Source of the DNA: PVC group bacterium
Lineage (GTDB): Bacteria; Verrucomicrobiota; Kiritimatiellia; SS1-B-03-39; UBA6053
DNA: 22,826 nucleotides
Reading direction: 5' to 3'
Assembly (NCBI GenBank): GCA_003565035.1
Contig: PXDP01000131.1
Coordinates: forward strand, 1-22,826
Below are positions 8,545 through 15,439 of the stretch, one piece after another. The position numbers were made by a program, and so were the translations under genes. Under the pieces are notes generated by a model, which saw nothing but the letters and a program-made list of their open reading frames with translations, made no database searches and was not told the DNA's origin. Within the stretch, counting starts at the first letter, position 1; each line of letters starts with the position of its first letter.

Positions 8545-9666
8545 ATGAAAAACCGTTTATCGAAGGCACAAGCCGTTTTCATCGGCGTCACTCTGAACGC
8601 GAAACTGGGCTTCCACGCGCAAATCGCCAAAGGCATGGCCCGATTCCGGGCCACCCGGCCGCATTGGACCTTCATCGAAACCCATCCCGCGCAGTTGGAC
8701 CAGGTTTCGTTTCCACTGCAGGGCATGATTGGACACTTCATTGACCCGGTATCGGACCCGGCCGCCTTTGCCCAAAAAAACATCCGCCACACGGTCAGTA
8801 TCACCAACCACCAGCCCGGCCCCTTTCCCTGGTCGCAGGTCATCAACGATGATTGGGCCATCGGCCGGATGGCCGCCGAGTATTTTCACCGCCGTCGTTT
8901 TCTGAACTTTGCGGTCTGGGGACTGGCCCGGCTTCAGTTCTCTGAAGAGCGCATTGCCGGATTTCAGGAGAGCTTGCGCCTGAAGGGAATTGAAGATCTG
9001 AAACGATATGACCAAAAAGACCGCCGGCGGGCGGGCACCCTGCGGGAGCATCTGCCTCTGGCGCTTTTCGCGGTGTCGGATCTCACCGCCAAAAGCCTCA
9101 TGAGCCACCTCCGGCAGGAAGGGTTGCGGATTCCCCATGATGTGGCCCTGCTGGGAGTGGACAACGATCCGCATGTTGAATTGTATACGCCGCTGCCGCT
9201 CTCCAGTGTCGAACCCGACGGCGACCGTATTGGATTTGAAGCCTGCGAACTGCTTGAGCGCAAACTGCACACCGGCGACAACCAACCGGAATGCATCCGG
9301 ATTCCCCCGCTCGGAATCCGGGAACGCTTCTCCACCGCCACCGAGGCGGTGGACGATCCGAACGTCCGCCGGATTCAGGCCTATCTGATGGATCATCTTG
9401 CCGATATCCGCGACATGGACCAGGTCGCCCGCGCCCTCCACATGCACCGCCGCAGCCTGGACCGCCGCTTCACCGCCGCCGTCGGCATGACCCCCTCCGA
9501 CTGGCTGGCCCGACGACGCATCGACCGTGCCGAACAGCTTCTCCAGGAAAGCGATGACACCATCGACCTGATTGCCGACCGCGTCGGCCTCCAAAGCCGC
9601 CGGCGCCTGAACATGACCTTTCAAAAATTCGCCCGCCCGCTCCCCTCCCTCCAGCGAAACCCCTGA
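8545..9666 (+). CDS. XylR-like transcription regulator (LacI-type sensor plus AraC HTH)
   Basis: This 373-aa protein has an N-terminal periplasmic-binding-protein-like sensor (about 10-265) without a LacI HTH in front. Typical strings are DDWAIGRMAAEYFHRRRF, FSEERIAGFQESL, ALFAVSDLTAKSLM and IPHDVALLGVDNDPHVEL. The C-terminal AraC/XylS helix-turn-helix pair spans about 272-365 (MDQVARALHMHRRSLDRRF, SDDTIDLIADRVGL). This order is that of E. coli XylR, which binds a sugar and activates catabolic genes. Its position opposite the lyase operon suggests it senses a breakdown product and controls that operon; the ligand is unknown. No Shine-Dalgarno is seen. AATAAT at 8534-8539 could be a -10 box, with the third palindrome covering the -35 position. 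Confidence 0.88.
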   Translation: MKNRLSKAQAVFIGVTLNAKLGFHAQIAKGMARFRATRPHWTFIETHPAQLDQVSFPLQGMIGHFIDPVSDPAAFAQKNIRHTVSITNHQPGPFPWSQVINDDWAIGRMAAEYFHRRRFLNFAVWGLARLQFSEERIAGFQESLRLKGIEDLKRYDQKDRRRAGTLREHLPLALFAVSDLTAKSLMSHLRQEGLRIPHDVALLGVDNDPHVELYTPLPLSSVEPDGDRIGFEACELLERKLHTGDNQPECIRIPPLGIRERFSTATEAVDDPNVRRIQAYLMDHLADIRDMDQVARALHMHRRSLDRRFTAAVGMTPSDWLARRRIDRAEQLLQESDDTIDLIADRVGLQSRRRLNMTFQKFARPLPSLQRNP

Positions 9667-9672
9667 TCACGG

Positions 9673-9701
9673 TTGACCTCCCGCATATGTCCGCGTAAAG
9701 A
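9673..9701 (+). promoter_or_regulatory. predicted hemY promoter, leaderless geometry
   Basis: TTGACC (9673-9678) and TAAAGA (9696-9701) are 17 bp apart. The -10 box ends 6 nt before the hemY ATG, which places the likely transcription start at or next to the A of ATG. The match at -10 is only moderate. Confidence 0.45.
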
Positions 9702-9707
9702 TCTGAC

Positions 9708-11090
9708 ATGCATTCACCCTCCATTGCCATTCTCGGCGGCGGCATAACCGGACTGGCCGCCGCCTGGGAACTGAAAAAAGCCCTGCCCGACGCCGCCATC
9801 ACTCTCTTCGAAGCCTCCGGTCACTTCGGCGGCAAAATCGTCACCCGAACCCTCGAAGGCTGCCGGGTGGAGGGCGGACCGGACTCGCTGCTCACCGAAA
9901 AACCCTGGGCCATTGATCTCTGCCGCGAGCTGGGTCTGGAATCCGAACTCCTGCCCTCCAACGATGCCCAGCGCTCCTTTTCGATTCTGCACCGCGGCCG
10001 GCTTCATCCCTTTCCCGCCGGCTGCAAACTCTTCATTCCCCAGAAAATTACCCCCATTCTCACCACCTCCCTGCTTTCCCCTGCAGGCAAAGCGCGGATG
10101 CTGATGGAACCCTTCATGCATCACAGGATGCCGGAAGGGGACGAAAGCCTCGCCGAGTTTACCCGGCGTCACTTTGGACAGGAAGCCCTCGACCGCCTGG
10201 CGGGGCCGCTGCTTGGCGGCATTTACGGCGGCGATCCGGAAGACATGAGCATGGCGGCGACCTTTCCTCGCCTGCGCGAACTGGAACGTAAACACGGCAG
10301 CCTCGTCAAAGGCATGGCCGGCATGATGCGTCAGGCCAACGCCAAGGCCCGCCAGGGCAAAGCGCCCGCCCTTTTCACCTCTCTCCGCTCCGGCATGCAG
10401 GCCCTGCCCGATGCCCTGACGGATCGGCTGAAACCTCATCTGCGGCCCGATACGCCGGTCACCGAACTCCGCAAAACGGAAACCGGCTGGCTTGTAAACG
10501 GCGAAGCCTTTGACCGGGTGATCGCGGCCCTGCCCGCCCGCGCCGCCGCCCGCCTCATACGGGAAGTGGATCCTGAACTGGAAGCCCTGCTCTCCCGACA
10601 AAGCACCTCCAGCTCGGCCACCCTGTCGCTGATCTTCCCCAAAGAGCAGGTCAATCCGCTTCCTACCGGATTTGGATTCATGGCCGCCCATCCCCTCACC
10701 TCACTGCTGGTGGGCTGCACATGGACCGGCAATAAATTCGAAGGCCGTGACACGCCGGAACATTTCGTCTGCCGCGCGTTTCTGGGCGGTCCGGACGCCA
10801 AAGACCTGATCGCCAACGGTGCGGATGAGGACCTGATCGCCGGGGCCCTCACCGCACTGCGGCACGTGTGCCCCTTCATTCCCGAAACCCCGATTGCCCA
10901 CTGGCTGCAGCGCTGGCCAAACGGAAACCCCGGCTATGCCCTCGGACACCTCGACTGGCTGTCGGACCTGCACAAAAAAGAGGCCGGACATCCCGGCCTC
11001 CATTTCATCGGCAGCAGCTACGACGGCATCAGCGTTTCCGACTGTGTCCGCCAAGCCAAAGAGCTGGCGGGAAAACTCAGACCTTCCTGA
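9708..11090 (+). CDS. hemY: oxygen-dependent protoporphyrinogen/coproporphyrinogen oxidase
   Basis: This 460-aa FAD-dependent oxidase of the HemY/HemG type performs the six-electron oxidation of a porphyrinogen to porphyrin late in heme synthesis. The FAD-binding Rossmann motif is at the N-terminus (ILGGGITGLAAAWEL), followed by an acidic residue after the second strand (LFEA) and FGGKIVT. The C-terminal FAD signature is GLHFIGSSYDGISVSDCVRQ. The segment VEGGPDSLLTEKPWAIDLCRELGL is typical of the family, and the length fits. Whether it prefers protoporphyrinogen or coproporphyrinogen III cannot be read from sequence. No other heme gene is present here. There is no Shine-Dalgarno; a promoter sits 6 nt before the ATG. 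Its 3' end overlaps the convergent fabB by 14 bp. Confidence 0.92.
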   Translation: MHSPSIAILGGGITGLAAAWELKKALPDAAITLFEASGHFGGKIVTRTLEGCRVEGGPDSLLTEKPWAIDLCRELGLESELLPSNDAQRSFSILHRGRLHPFPAGCKLFIPQKITPILTTSLLSPAGKARMLMEPFMHHRMPEGDESLAEFTRRHFGQEALDRLAGPLLGGIYGGDPEDMSMAATFPRLRELERKHGSLVKGMAGMMRQANAKARQGKAPALFTSLRSGMQALPDALTDRLKPHLRPDTPVTELRKTETGWLVNGEAFDRVIAALPARAAARLIREVDPELEALLSRQSTSSSATLSLIFPKEQVNPLPTGFGFMAAHPLTSLLVGCTWTGNKFEGRDTPEHFVCRAFLGGPDAKDLIANGADEDLIAGALTALRHVCPFIPETPIAHWLQRWPNGNPGYALGHLDWLSDLHKKEAGHPGLHFIGSSYDGISVSDCVRQAKELAGKLRPS

Positions 11091-12294
11091 AAATCAAGGT
11101 CGCGTTGGTTCCGCCGAAACCGAAGCTGTTGCTCATCACCGTGGTCAGCCCGGCGTTTTCAACCGCTTTGTTAAACACAATCGGAAGGCCTTCGGCACCC
11201 GGGTCCACCGTTTCCACATGCATGGTCGGCGAAATAAAATCGTCTTTCATCATCAGCAGACAGTAAACGGCCTCGTTGGAGCCCGCCGCGCCCAGCGCAT
11301 GGCCGGTAATTGATTTTGTCGAACTGATCGGAGGAATCTTGTCCGCGAACACCGATTTAATCGCGCCCAGCTCGGCCAAATCGCCCGCCGGAGTGCTGGT
11401 ACCGTGCGTATTGATGTAATCAACAGGGGTGTCGCATGTAGCCATGGCCATCTTCATGCAGCGAACCGCACCTTCGCCCGAGGGGGCCACCATGTTGTCC
11501 GTGCCATCCGACGTGGCGCCATACCCGACCACTTCACCATAAATGGTTGCTCCGCGGGCCTTGGCGTGTTCCAGTTCCTCAAGCACCAGCATGCTCGCGC
11601 CGCCGGAAATTACAAAACCGTCCCGGTTGGCATCGTACGGACGCGAGGCCGTGTCCGGACGATCGTTGTACTCACTGCTCAACGCGCCCATGGCATCAAA
11701 CATGACCGTCGACGCCCAGAAAATCTCCTCCCCGCCGCCGGCAAAGACGATATCCTGCTTGCCGGCCTGAATGAGTTCCATGCCGTTGCCGATGCAGTGA
11801 GAACTGGTGGCGCAGGCGGAACTGATACTGTAATTGTGTCCGCGGATTTTAAACGCGGTCGCCAGACAGGCACTGTTCGTACTGGACATGGTGCGGGGCA
11901 CCATGTACGGCCCCACGCGCTTCGGTCCTTTGGTCTGAGTCAGTTCAACGGTAGCCGCCACGTTCTTCGTGGAGGTGCCCCCGGTTCCGGTGATCAGACC
12001 GGTGCGGTCATTGGAGACCAGATCCTCACTCAGGCCCGCATGCTCAATCGCCTCCCGCAGCGCGATGTAGTTGTAGGCCGCGCCTTCCCCCATAAACCGC
12101 AACAATTTGCGGTCCACATGGTCCTCAACATTCAAATTGATCGGACCATAGACATGACTGCGAAAGCCTTTGTCACAGTATTCCTGCGAAAATTTCAGGC
12201 CGGACTTCCCCGCTTTCAGAGATTCCAAAACCTCTTCTTTATTGTTTCCTATGCTGCTGACAATTCCATAACCGGTGACGACGACTCTACGCAT
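11077..12294 (-). CDS. fabB: beta-ketoacyl-ACP synthase I
   Basis: This 405-aa condensing enzyme elongates acyl-ACP with malonyl-ACP in type II fatty acid synthesis. The catalytic triad is visible: Cys161 in SISSACATSSHCIGNG, His297 in NTHGTSTPAGD and His332 in KSITGHALGAAGSNEA. The wording around the active-site Cys and GGGEEIFWASTVMFDAMGALS is FabB-like rather than FabF-like, and the length agrees. The C-terminal NSFGFGGTNATLIF loop is intact. The start is supported by GGAG nine bases upstream of the ATG. E. coli pairs fabB with fabA for unsaturated fatty acids, but no fabA is in this window. It converges on hemY and diverges from dapL. Confidence 0.92.
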   Translation of the reverse strand: MRRVVVTGYGIVSSIGNNKEEVLESLKAGKSGLKFSQEYCDKGFRSHVYGPINLNVEDHVDRKLLRFMGEGAAYNYIALREAIEHAGLSEDLVSNDRTGLITGTGGTSTKNVAATVELTQTKGPKRVGPYMVPRTMSSTNSACLATAFKIRGHNYSISSACATSSHCIGNGMELIQAGKQDIVFAGGGEEIFWASTVMFDAMGALSSEYNDRPDTASRPYDANRDGFVISGGASMLVLEELEHAKARGATIYGEVVGYGATSDGTDNMVAPSGEGAVRCMKMAMATCDTPVDYINTHGTSTPAGDLAELGAIKSVFADKIPPISSTKSITGHALGAAGSNEAVYCLLMMKDDFISPTMHVETVDPGAEGLPIVFNKAVENAGLTTVMSNSFGFGGTNATLIFRKV

Positions 12295-12393
12295 GTTGAG
12301 ACTCCAACTTTTCTAAGGGTTAGCATGTGCGCGGTCCCCATAACAAGTTTCCCCGGCTCCCGTCCATCAAAAACGCATGTTTTTAGTGTGGAC

Positions 12394-12422
12394 TTGACGG
12401 AACCGGTCTGCGGGGGCATATG
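12394..12422 (+). promoter_or_regulatory. weak candidate dapL promoter
   Basis: TTGACG (12394-12399) lies 17 bp before CATATG (12417-12422). This would give a leader of about 70 nt before the chosen dapL ATG. The -10 match is poor. Confidence 0.25.
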
Positions 12423-12500
12423 AAGAAACCGTCCCGCCACCGCCATGCGCGGCCCGGGACCCCGCTCGCTTTTCCAACCCCAACCCCTCTCCTTGAACTT

Positions 12501-13727
12501 ATGGCCAAAATCAATCCCGCTTACCGCCGCCTCACCGCCGGGTACCTCTTTCCCGAAATCGCCCGCCGCACCCGCGAATTCCAGGCCGCGCATCCCGACG
12601 CCGCCATCCTCCGCCTCGGCATCGGCGACACCACCGAACCCCTCGTCCCGGAAATCATTTCCAGCCTCCACACCGCCGTCGATCAGCTCGCCACCCGCGA
12701 AACCTACTCCGGCTACGGCGATTCCGAAGGGCAGACACCTCTCCGTCAGGCCATTGCCGATCTGTACACCTCCCTCGGTGCCGAGGTGAAGATGGAGGAC
12801 GTGTTCGTCAGCGACGGCGCCAAATCCGACTCCTCCAATATCCAGTCCATTTTTGCGACCGACAGCCTCGTCGCCGTTCAGGATCCCGCCTATCCCGTAT
12901 ATGTGGACTCCAACGTCATGTCCGGACGCACCGGCACCAAAAACGACCTCGGCCAATACGAAGGCCTCCACTACATGCCCTGCACCGCCGAAAACGGGTT
13001 CTTCCCTGAACTGCCCGACCGCAAGGTCGACCTCATCTACCTCTGCAGCCCCAACAATCCCACCGGCGCCGTCGCCACCCGCGACCAGCTCACCGCGTTC
13101 GTCGAATACGCCCGCAAGCACAAGGCGGTGATCCTTTTCGACAGCGCCTATGCTGATTTCATCACCGATCCCGGTCTTCCCCGCTCCATCTACGAAATAC
13201 CCGGTGCCCGCGAATGCGCCATCGAAATCAACAGCTTCTCCAAATCCGCCGGCTTCACCGGGGTCCGCCTCGGCTGGTCCATCGTACCCGCCGAGCTGAG
13301 CGCCGAAGACAGCAAGCCCGGCGAACTCCACAAAATGTGGACCCGCCGCCAGAACACCTTCTTCAACGGTGCCTCCAACATCGTCCAGGCCGGCGGCACC
13401 GCCGCCCTCTCCCCCGCCGGACGCGAGCAGACCCTTGCCGTCGTCAAATTCTACATGGAAAACGCGGCCATCATCCGCGCCTGCCTCCAAGAACGCGGAC
13501 TTACCGTCTTCGGCGGCACCAACGCCCCCTACGTCTGGCTCAAAACCCCCGAAGGCATCGACTCCTGGAGCTTCTTCGACAAGCTCCTCAACGAGTGCAA
13601 TGTTGTCGGCACCCCCGGCGCCGGCTTCGGCCCCAGCGGCGAAGGCTACTTCCGCCTCAGCGCCTTCGGCCGCCGTGAAAACATCCTCGCCGCCACCGAA
13701 CGCATCCGCACGCAACTGGTGTTGTGA
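12501..13727 (+). CDS. dapL: LL-diaminopimelate aminotransferase
   Basis: This 408-aa class I/II PLP aminotransferase converts tetrahydrodipicolinate directly to LL-diaminopimelate for lysine and peptidoglycan synthesis. DapL is known from plants, Chlamydiae and other PVC bacteria. The family N-terminus AGYLFPEIARR and LGIGDTTEPL are present. CSPNNPTGA is at about 182-190, FDSAYADF at 213-220 and the PLP lysine is K248 in SFSKSAGFTGVRLGW. The frame is open upstream to an ATG at 12420. The start at 12501 is chosen because MAKINPAYRRLTAGYLF matches the usual DapL beginning, while the extra 27 residues are Arg/Pro-rich and unlike the family. Neither start has a convincing Shine-Dalgarno. No other lysine genes are adjacent. 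Confidence 0.93.
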   Translation: MAKINPAYRRLTAGYLFPEIARRTREFQAAHPDAAILRLGIGDTTEPLVPEIISSLHTAVDQLATRETYSGYGDSEGQTPLRQAIADLYTSLGAEVKMEDVFVSDGAKSDSSNIQSIFATDSLVAVQDPAYPVYVDSNVMSGRTGTKNDLGQYEGLHYMPCTAENGFFPELPDRKVDLIYLCSPNNPTGAVATRDQLTAFVEYARKHKAVILFDSAYADFITDPGLPRSIYEIPGARECAIEINSFSKSAGFTGVRLGWSIVPAELSAEDSKPGELHKMWTRRQNTFFNGASNIVQAGGTAALSPAGREQTLAVVKFYMENAAIIRACLQERGLTVFGGTNAPYVWLKTPEGIDSWSFFDKLLNECNVVGTPGAGFGPSGEGYFRLSAFGRRENILAATERIRTQLVL

Positions 13728-13784
13728 TGGGGGCGTGAGGTGGAGGACGCATGGGTTTCCGGAAGGATGTCGTGCTGATAAGTC

Positions 13785-13812
13785 TTGCACAGACAGCACT
13801 TCGTTATATAAT
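13785..13812 (+). promoter_or_regulatory. strong promoter of the toxin-antitoxin operon, leaderless geometry
   Basis: TTGCAC (13785-13790), a 16-bp spacer, then a perfect TATAAT (13807-13812). The -10 box ends 6 nt before the antitoxin ATG, so transcription should start at or beside the start codon. No Shine-Dalgarno could fit. The antitoxin can be expected to repress here, as Phd/YefM proteins do. Confidence 0.65.
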
Positions 13813-13818
13813 TCAAAA

Positions 13819-14070
13819 ATGAATTCTATATACCCCGTCAGCGAGGCGCAGGCCAAACTCTCAAAACTTTGCCGCGAAGGGAACCGGTTCATCATCTCAA
13901 ACCGGAACCGTCCGGTTATGGTCGCACTGCCCATCGACGAATTTGACGCCCTGATGGAAACGATGGACGTTCTCTCCGATCCCAAAGCCATGCGGGAAAT
14001 TCAGCGCGCCATCGCCGGAGAAGGCTCCTACAAGCCGCTGGACCTTGACGATGAAGATTTCGGCCTCTGA
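13819..14070 (+). CDS. Phd/YefM-family antitoxin
   Basis: This 83-aa protein has the typical Phd/YefM N-terminal DNA-binding fold (YPVSEAQAKLSKLCREGNRFIISNRNRPVMVALPIDEFDALMETMDVL). An acidic toxin-binding tail follows (LDLDDEDFGL). It neutralises the RelE-type toxin encoded directly downstream and usually autorepresses the operon. The Met chosen is the only one that fits the family start; upstream codons of the same frame lie inside dapL and are a shadow. Its 3' end overlaps the toxin gene by 20 bp, which implies translational coupling. Confidence 0.88.
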   Translation: MNSIYPVSEAQAKLSKLCREGNRFIISNRNRPVMVALPIDEFDALMETMDVLSDPKAMREIQRAIAGEGSYKPLDLDDEDFGL

Positions 14071-14323
14071 ACAGGTTCAATCCTGGCTCACAGCCCTGCC
14101 CCCCCAACGGAAACACAGAGTGCGCCTTGCGCTGAGGGGTCTGGCCAAAGGCCATGGCGATATTCGCCCGCTTTCCGGCAAACTGGAAGGGTACAACCGG
14201 CTGCGAATCGGTGGGATGCGCATTCTCTACCGCCAAATCGCCTCCCGGGAGATTTTACTGGAATATGCCAATACCCGCGATGTGGTTTATGAACTCTTTG
14301 AAGAGCTTCTCCACGGAAACTGA
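14051..14323 (+). CDS. RelE/ParE-superfamily toxin
   Basis: This basic 90-aa protein reads as a RelE-type toxin (QVQSWLTALPPQRKHRVRLAL, then the hallmark HGDIRPLSGKLEGYNRLRIGGMRILY and a YANTRDVVYELF C-terminus). RelE toxins usually cleave mRNA in the ribosome and ParE relatives target gyrase. The RelE reading is favoured by the pairing with a Phd/YefM antitoxin, but the activity is not proven. ATG at 14051 is chosen; an in-frame TTG at 14045 would add two residues. The overlap with the antitoxin gene explains the lack of its own strong ribosome site. The gene is intact. Confidence 0.86.
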   Translation: MKISASEQVQSWLTALPPQRKHRVRLALRGLAKGHGDIRPLSGKLEGYNRLRIGGMRILYRQIASREILLEYANTRDVVYELFEELLHGN

Positions 14324-14333
14324 CATTTCCTCA

Positions 14334-14362
14334 TTGCAACCCTGATTGAACACCTATAGAAT
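14334..14362 (+). promoter_or_regulatory. ferredoxin promoter, leaderless geometry
   Basis: TTGCAA (14334-14339), a 17-bp spacer, then TAGAAT (14357-14362). The -10 box ends 6 nt before the ferredoxin ATG, as at hemY and the antitoxin. No ribosome-binding site is visible. Confidence 0.55.
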
Positions 14363-14368
14363 ATACAT

Positions 14369-14566
14369 ATGAAACTGAAAGTCGATCCCGACCTCTGCAC
14401 TGGATGTGAAGACTGCACCCAGGCCTGTCCGTCTCTCTTCAAACTCGGACCCGACTGGATTGCCCGCGTCGTCCACGAGGATGTCCCGCCCGAACTTCAG
14501 GAGGAGGCCCGCACCACCCGCGACCTCTGTCAATTTGAAGCCATCTTCATCGAAGAAGAACCCTAA
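14369..14566 (+). CDS. single-cluster [4Fe-4S] ferredoxin
   Basis: This 65-aa protein has the layout of monocluster ferredoxins such as those of Thermotoga and Desulfovibrio: C10-x2-C13-x2-C16 near the N-terminus and C54 near the C-terminus as probable cluster ligands. C20, in the usual ACP position, lacks the partner cysteine that forms a disulfide in some relatives. The expected CP after the last ligand is CQ here. The protein is acidic (EEEP at the end), as expected for a soluble low-potential electron carrier. It begins a likely two-gene operon with the small membrane protein 15 nt downstream. The redox partner is not evident from the neighbours. Confidence 0.88.
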   Translation: MKLKVDPDLCTGCEDCTQACPSLFKLGPDWIARVVHEDVPPELQEEARTTRDLCQFEAIFIEEEP

Positions 14567-14581
14567 ACCGGAGACACCGCC

Positions 14582-14746
14582 ATGATTGCCCTCGAACTGC
14601 TCTTATTCTTTCTCGTCATCGGACTCGGCACCGTTGGTTTCCTCCAATGGCACAACAAGCGCAACCACCCAGACCGCGGCCACAAAGGCGACGCCCACAA
14701 AACCGCTGAAGAGGAAGAACTCCACCGCAAACTTGCGCAAAAATAA
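14582..14746 (+). CDS. 54-aa single-pass membrane protein
   Basis: The protein opens MIALELLLFFLVIGLGTVGF, one hydrophobic segment of about 20 residues. It continues into a basic stretch (HNKRNHPDRGHKGDAHK) and a charged, probably helical tail (TAEEEELHRKLAQK). The start has a clear GGAG eight bases upstream. Start, stop (TAA at 14744) and a ribosome site next to the ferredoxin gene make it likely real although short. The topology suggests a tail in the cytoplasm by the positive-inside rule. I do not recognise the family; a membrane anchor or partner for the ferredoxin is only a guess from the pairing. Confidence 0.65.
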   Translation: MIALELLLFFLVIGLGTVGFLQWHNKRNHPDRGHKGDAHKTAEEEELHRKLAQK

Positions 14747-14750
14747 TCGC

Positions 14751-14796
14751 TTCCGATCATCGGAAAACCCGAACTCATTTTTTCCGATGATCGGAA
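14751..14796. promoter_or_regulatory. two TTCCGATnATCGGAA palindromes at 31-bp spacing
   Basis: TTCCGATCATCGGAA at 14751-14765 and TTCCGATGATCGGAA at 14782-14796 are 31 bp apart start to start, the same period as at 8443-8519, while the spacer sequences differ. Both are followed by AAAACC-like sequence on the right. The second ends 10 nt before the ATG of the YhcH-family gene, so a bound protein could cover the ribosome site as well as a promoter. Confidence 0.6.
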
Positions 14797-14806
14797 AACC
14801 AAACTC

Positions 14807-15298
14807 ATGCTCTTTTCCAACCTGAATACCCCCGCCCGTCATGCGGCTCTGCTCGCCCACCCCGTCTGGACCCGCGCCCTGGAAGGCCTCTCCACTCTCT
14901 CGCCGTCCGATCCCGATGCCACCCTGGACTGGATCCCGGACAAACAGATGTTTGTGATGATTCAGGGCTATACCACCGAAACCCGGGATACCTGCCGCTT
15001 TGAGGCCCACCGACGCTACATCGATATTCAGCTCATGCTCGATGGCGAGGAAATCATCGAAATCGCTCCGGTCAGCGCGCTGACACCCGACACGCCGTTC
15101 GATCCCGACAGGGATCTGGGCTTTTTCAAAACCCCAGAGTCACCCTGCACCCGGCTCGTCCTCCGCCCCGGTGACTTCGCCGTCTTTTTTCCCGATGACG
15201 CCCACATGCCCAAGGTCTGCGTCCACGCCCCCGCCCCGCTTCGGAAAGCTGTCGTAAAGATCGACATCTCATTGCTCCGGACTCCGGAAAGCCTCTGA
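14807..15298 (+). CDS. YhcH/YjgK/YiaL (DUF386) family protein, cupin-like sugar-handling
   Basis: This 163-aa protein matches the YhcH/YjgK/YiaL family, also labelled beta-galactosidase subunit beta or EbgC-like. The signature parts are FEAHRRYIDIQLMLDGEEIIEI and RPGDFAVFFPDDAHMPKV, followed by RKAVVKIDI. The histidines in AHRRY and DDAHMPK are the likely metal ligands of the cupin pocket. Members sit in sialic acid, 2,3-diketogulonate and other acid-sugar operons and are thought to act on free sugars, for instance as anomerases. The substrate here is unknown. The gene is preceded by two phased palindromes identical in type to those at the lyase/regulator region, which hints at common control. 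No Shine-Dalgarno is visible apart from the GGAAAA of the palindrome. Confidence 0.85.
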   Translation: MLFSNLNTPARHAALLAHPVWTRALEGLSTLSPSDPDATLDWIPDKQMFVMIQGYTTETRDTCRFEAHRRYIDIQLMLDGEEIIEIAPVSALTPDTPFDPDRDLGFFKTPESPCTRLVLRPGDFAVFFPDDAHMPKVCVHAPAPLRKAVVKIDISLLRTPESL

Positions 15299-15304
15299 GT
15301 GAAT

Positions 15305-15320
15305 AGGCCTTTCTAGGCCT
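15305..15320 (+). terminator. weak terminator-like hairpin after the YhcH-family gene
   Basis: AGGCCT-TTCT-AGGCCT forms a 6-bp stem with a 4-nt loop seven bases after the stop codon. Only three T follow, so termination would be inefficient. The same bases can be read as a tandem 10-mer, TAGGCCTTTC then TAGGCCTTTA (15304-15323). Confidence 0.3.
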
Positions 15321-15439
15321 TTACGGAGCGCATCTCACAAAGGGGGGGGCAATTCCCTATCAGGTTCCTTTCTTGAATTCTTCCGCGGAAATCATTACGA
15401 GAAAGAGAACTCCCAAGAAAACCATCGGAACTCTTCTCT

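Noticed and set aside
12249..13991. 580-aa minus-strand ORF, Gly/Ala/Asp-rich
   Set aside because: It spans the fabB promoter region and is antisense to dapL. The composition is that of a complement of codon-biased DNA.
15342..15349. Run of eight G between the YhcH-family and Nramp genes
   Set aside because: It is a homopolymer in non-coding DNA, no function can be supported, and its length may be a sequencing artefact.
15381..15390. TTCCGCGGAA palindrome upstream of the Nramp gene
   Set aside because: It shares only the outer arms with the 15-bp palindrome, and a single 10-bp palindrome is easily chance.
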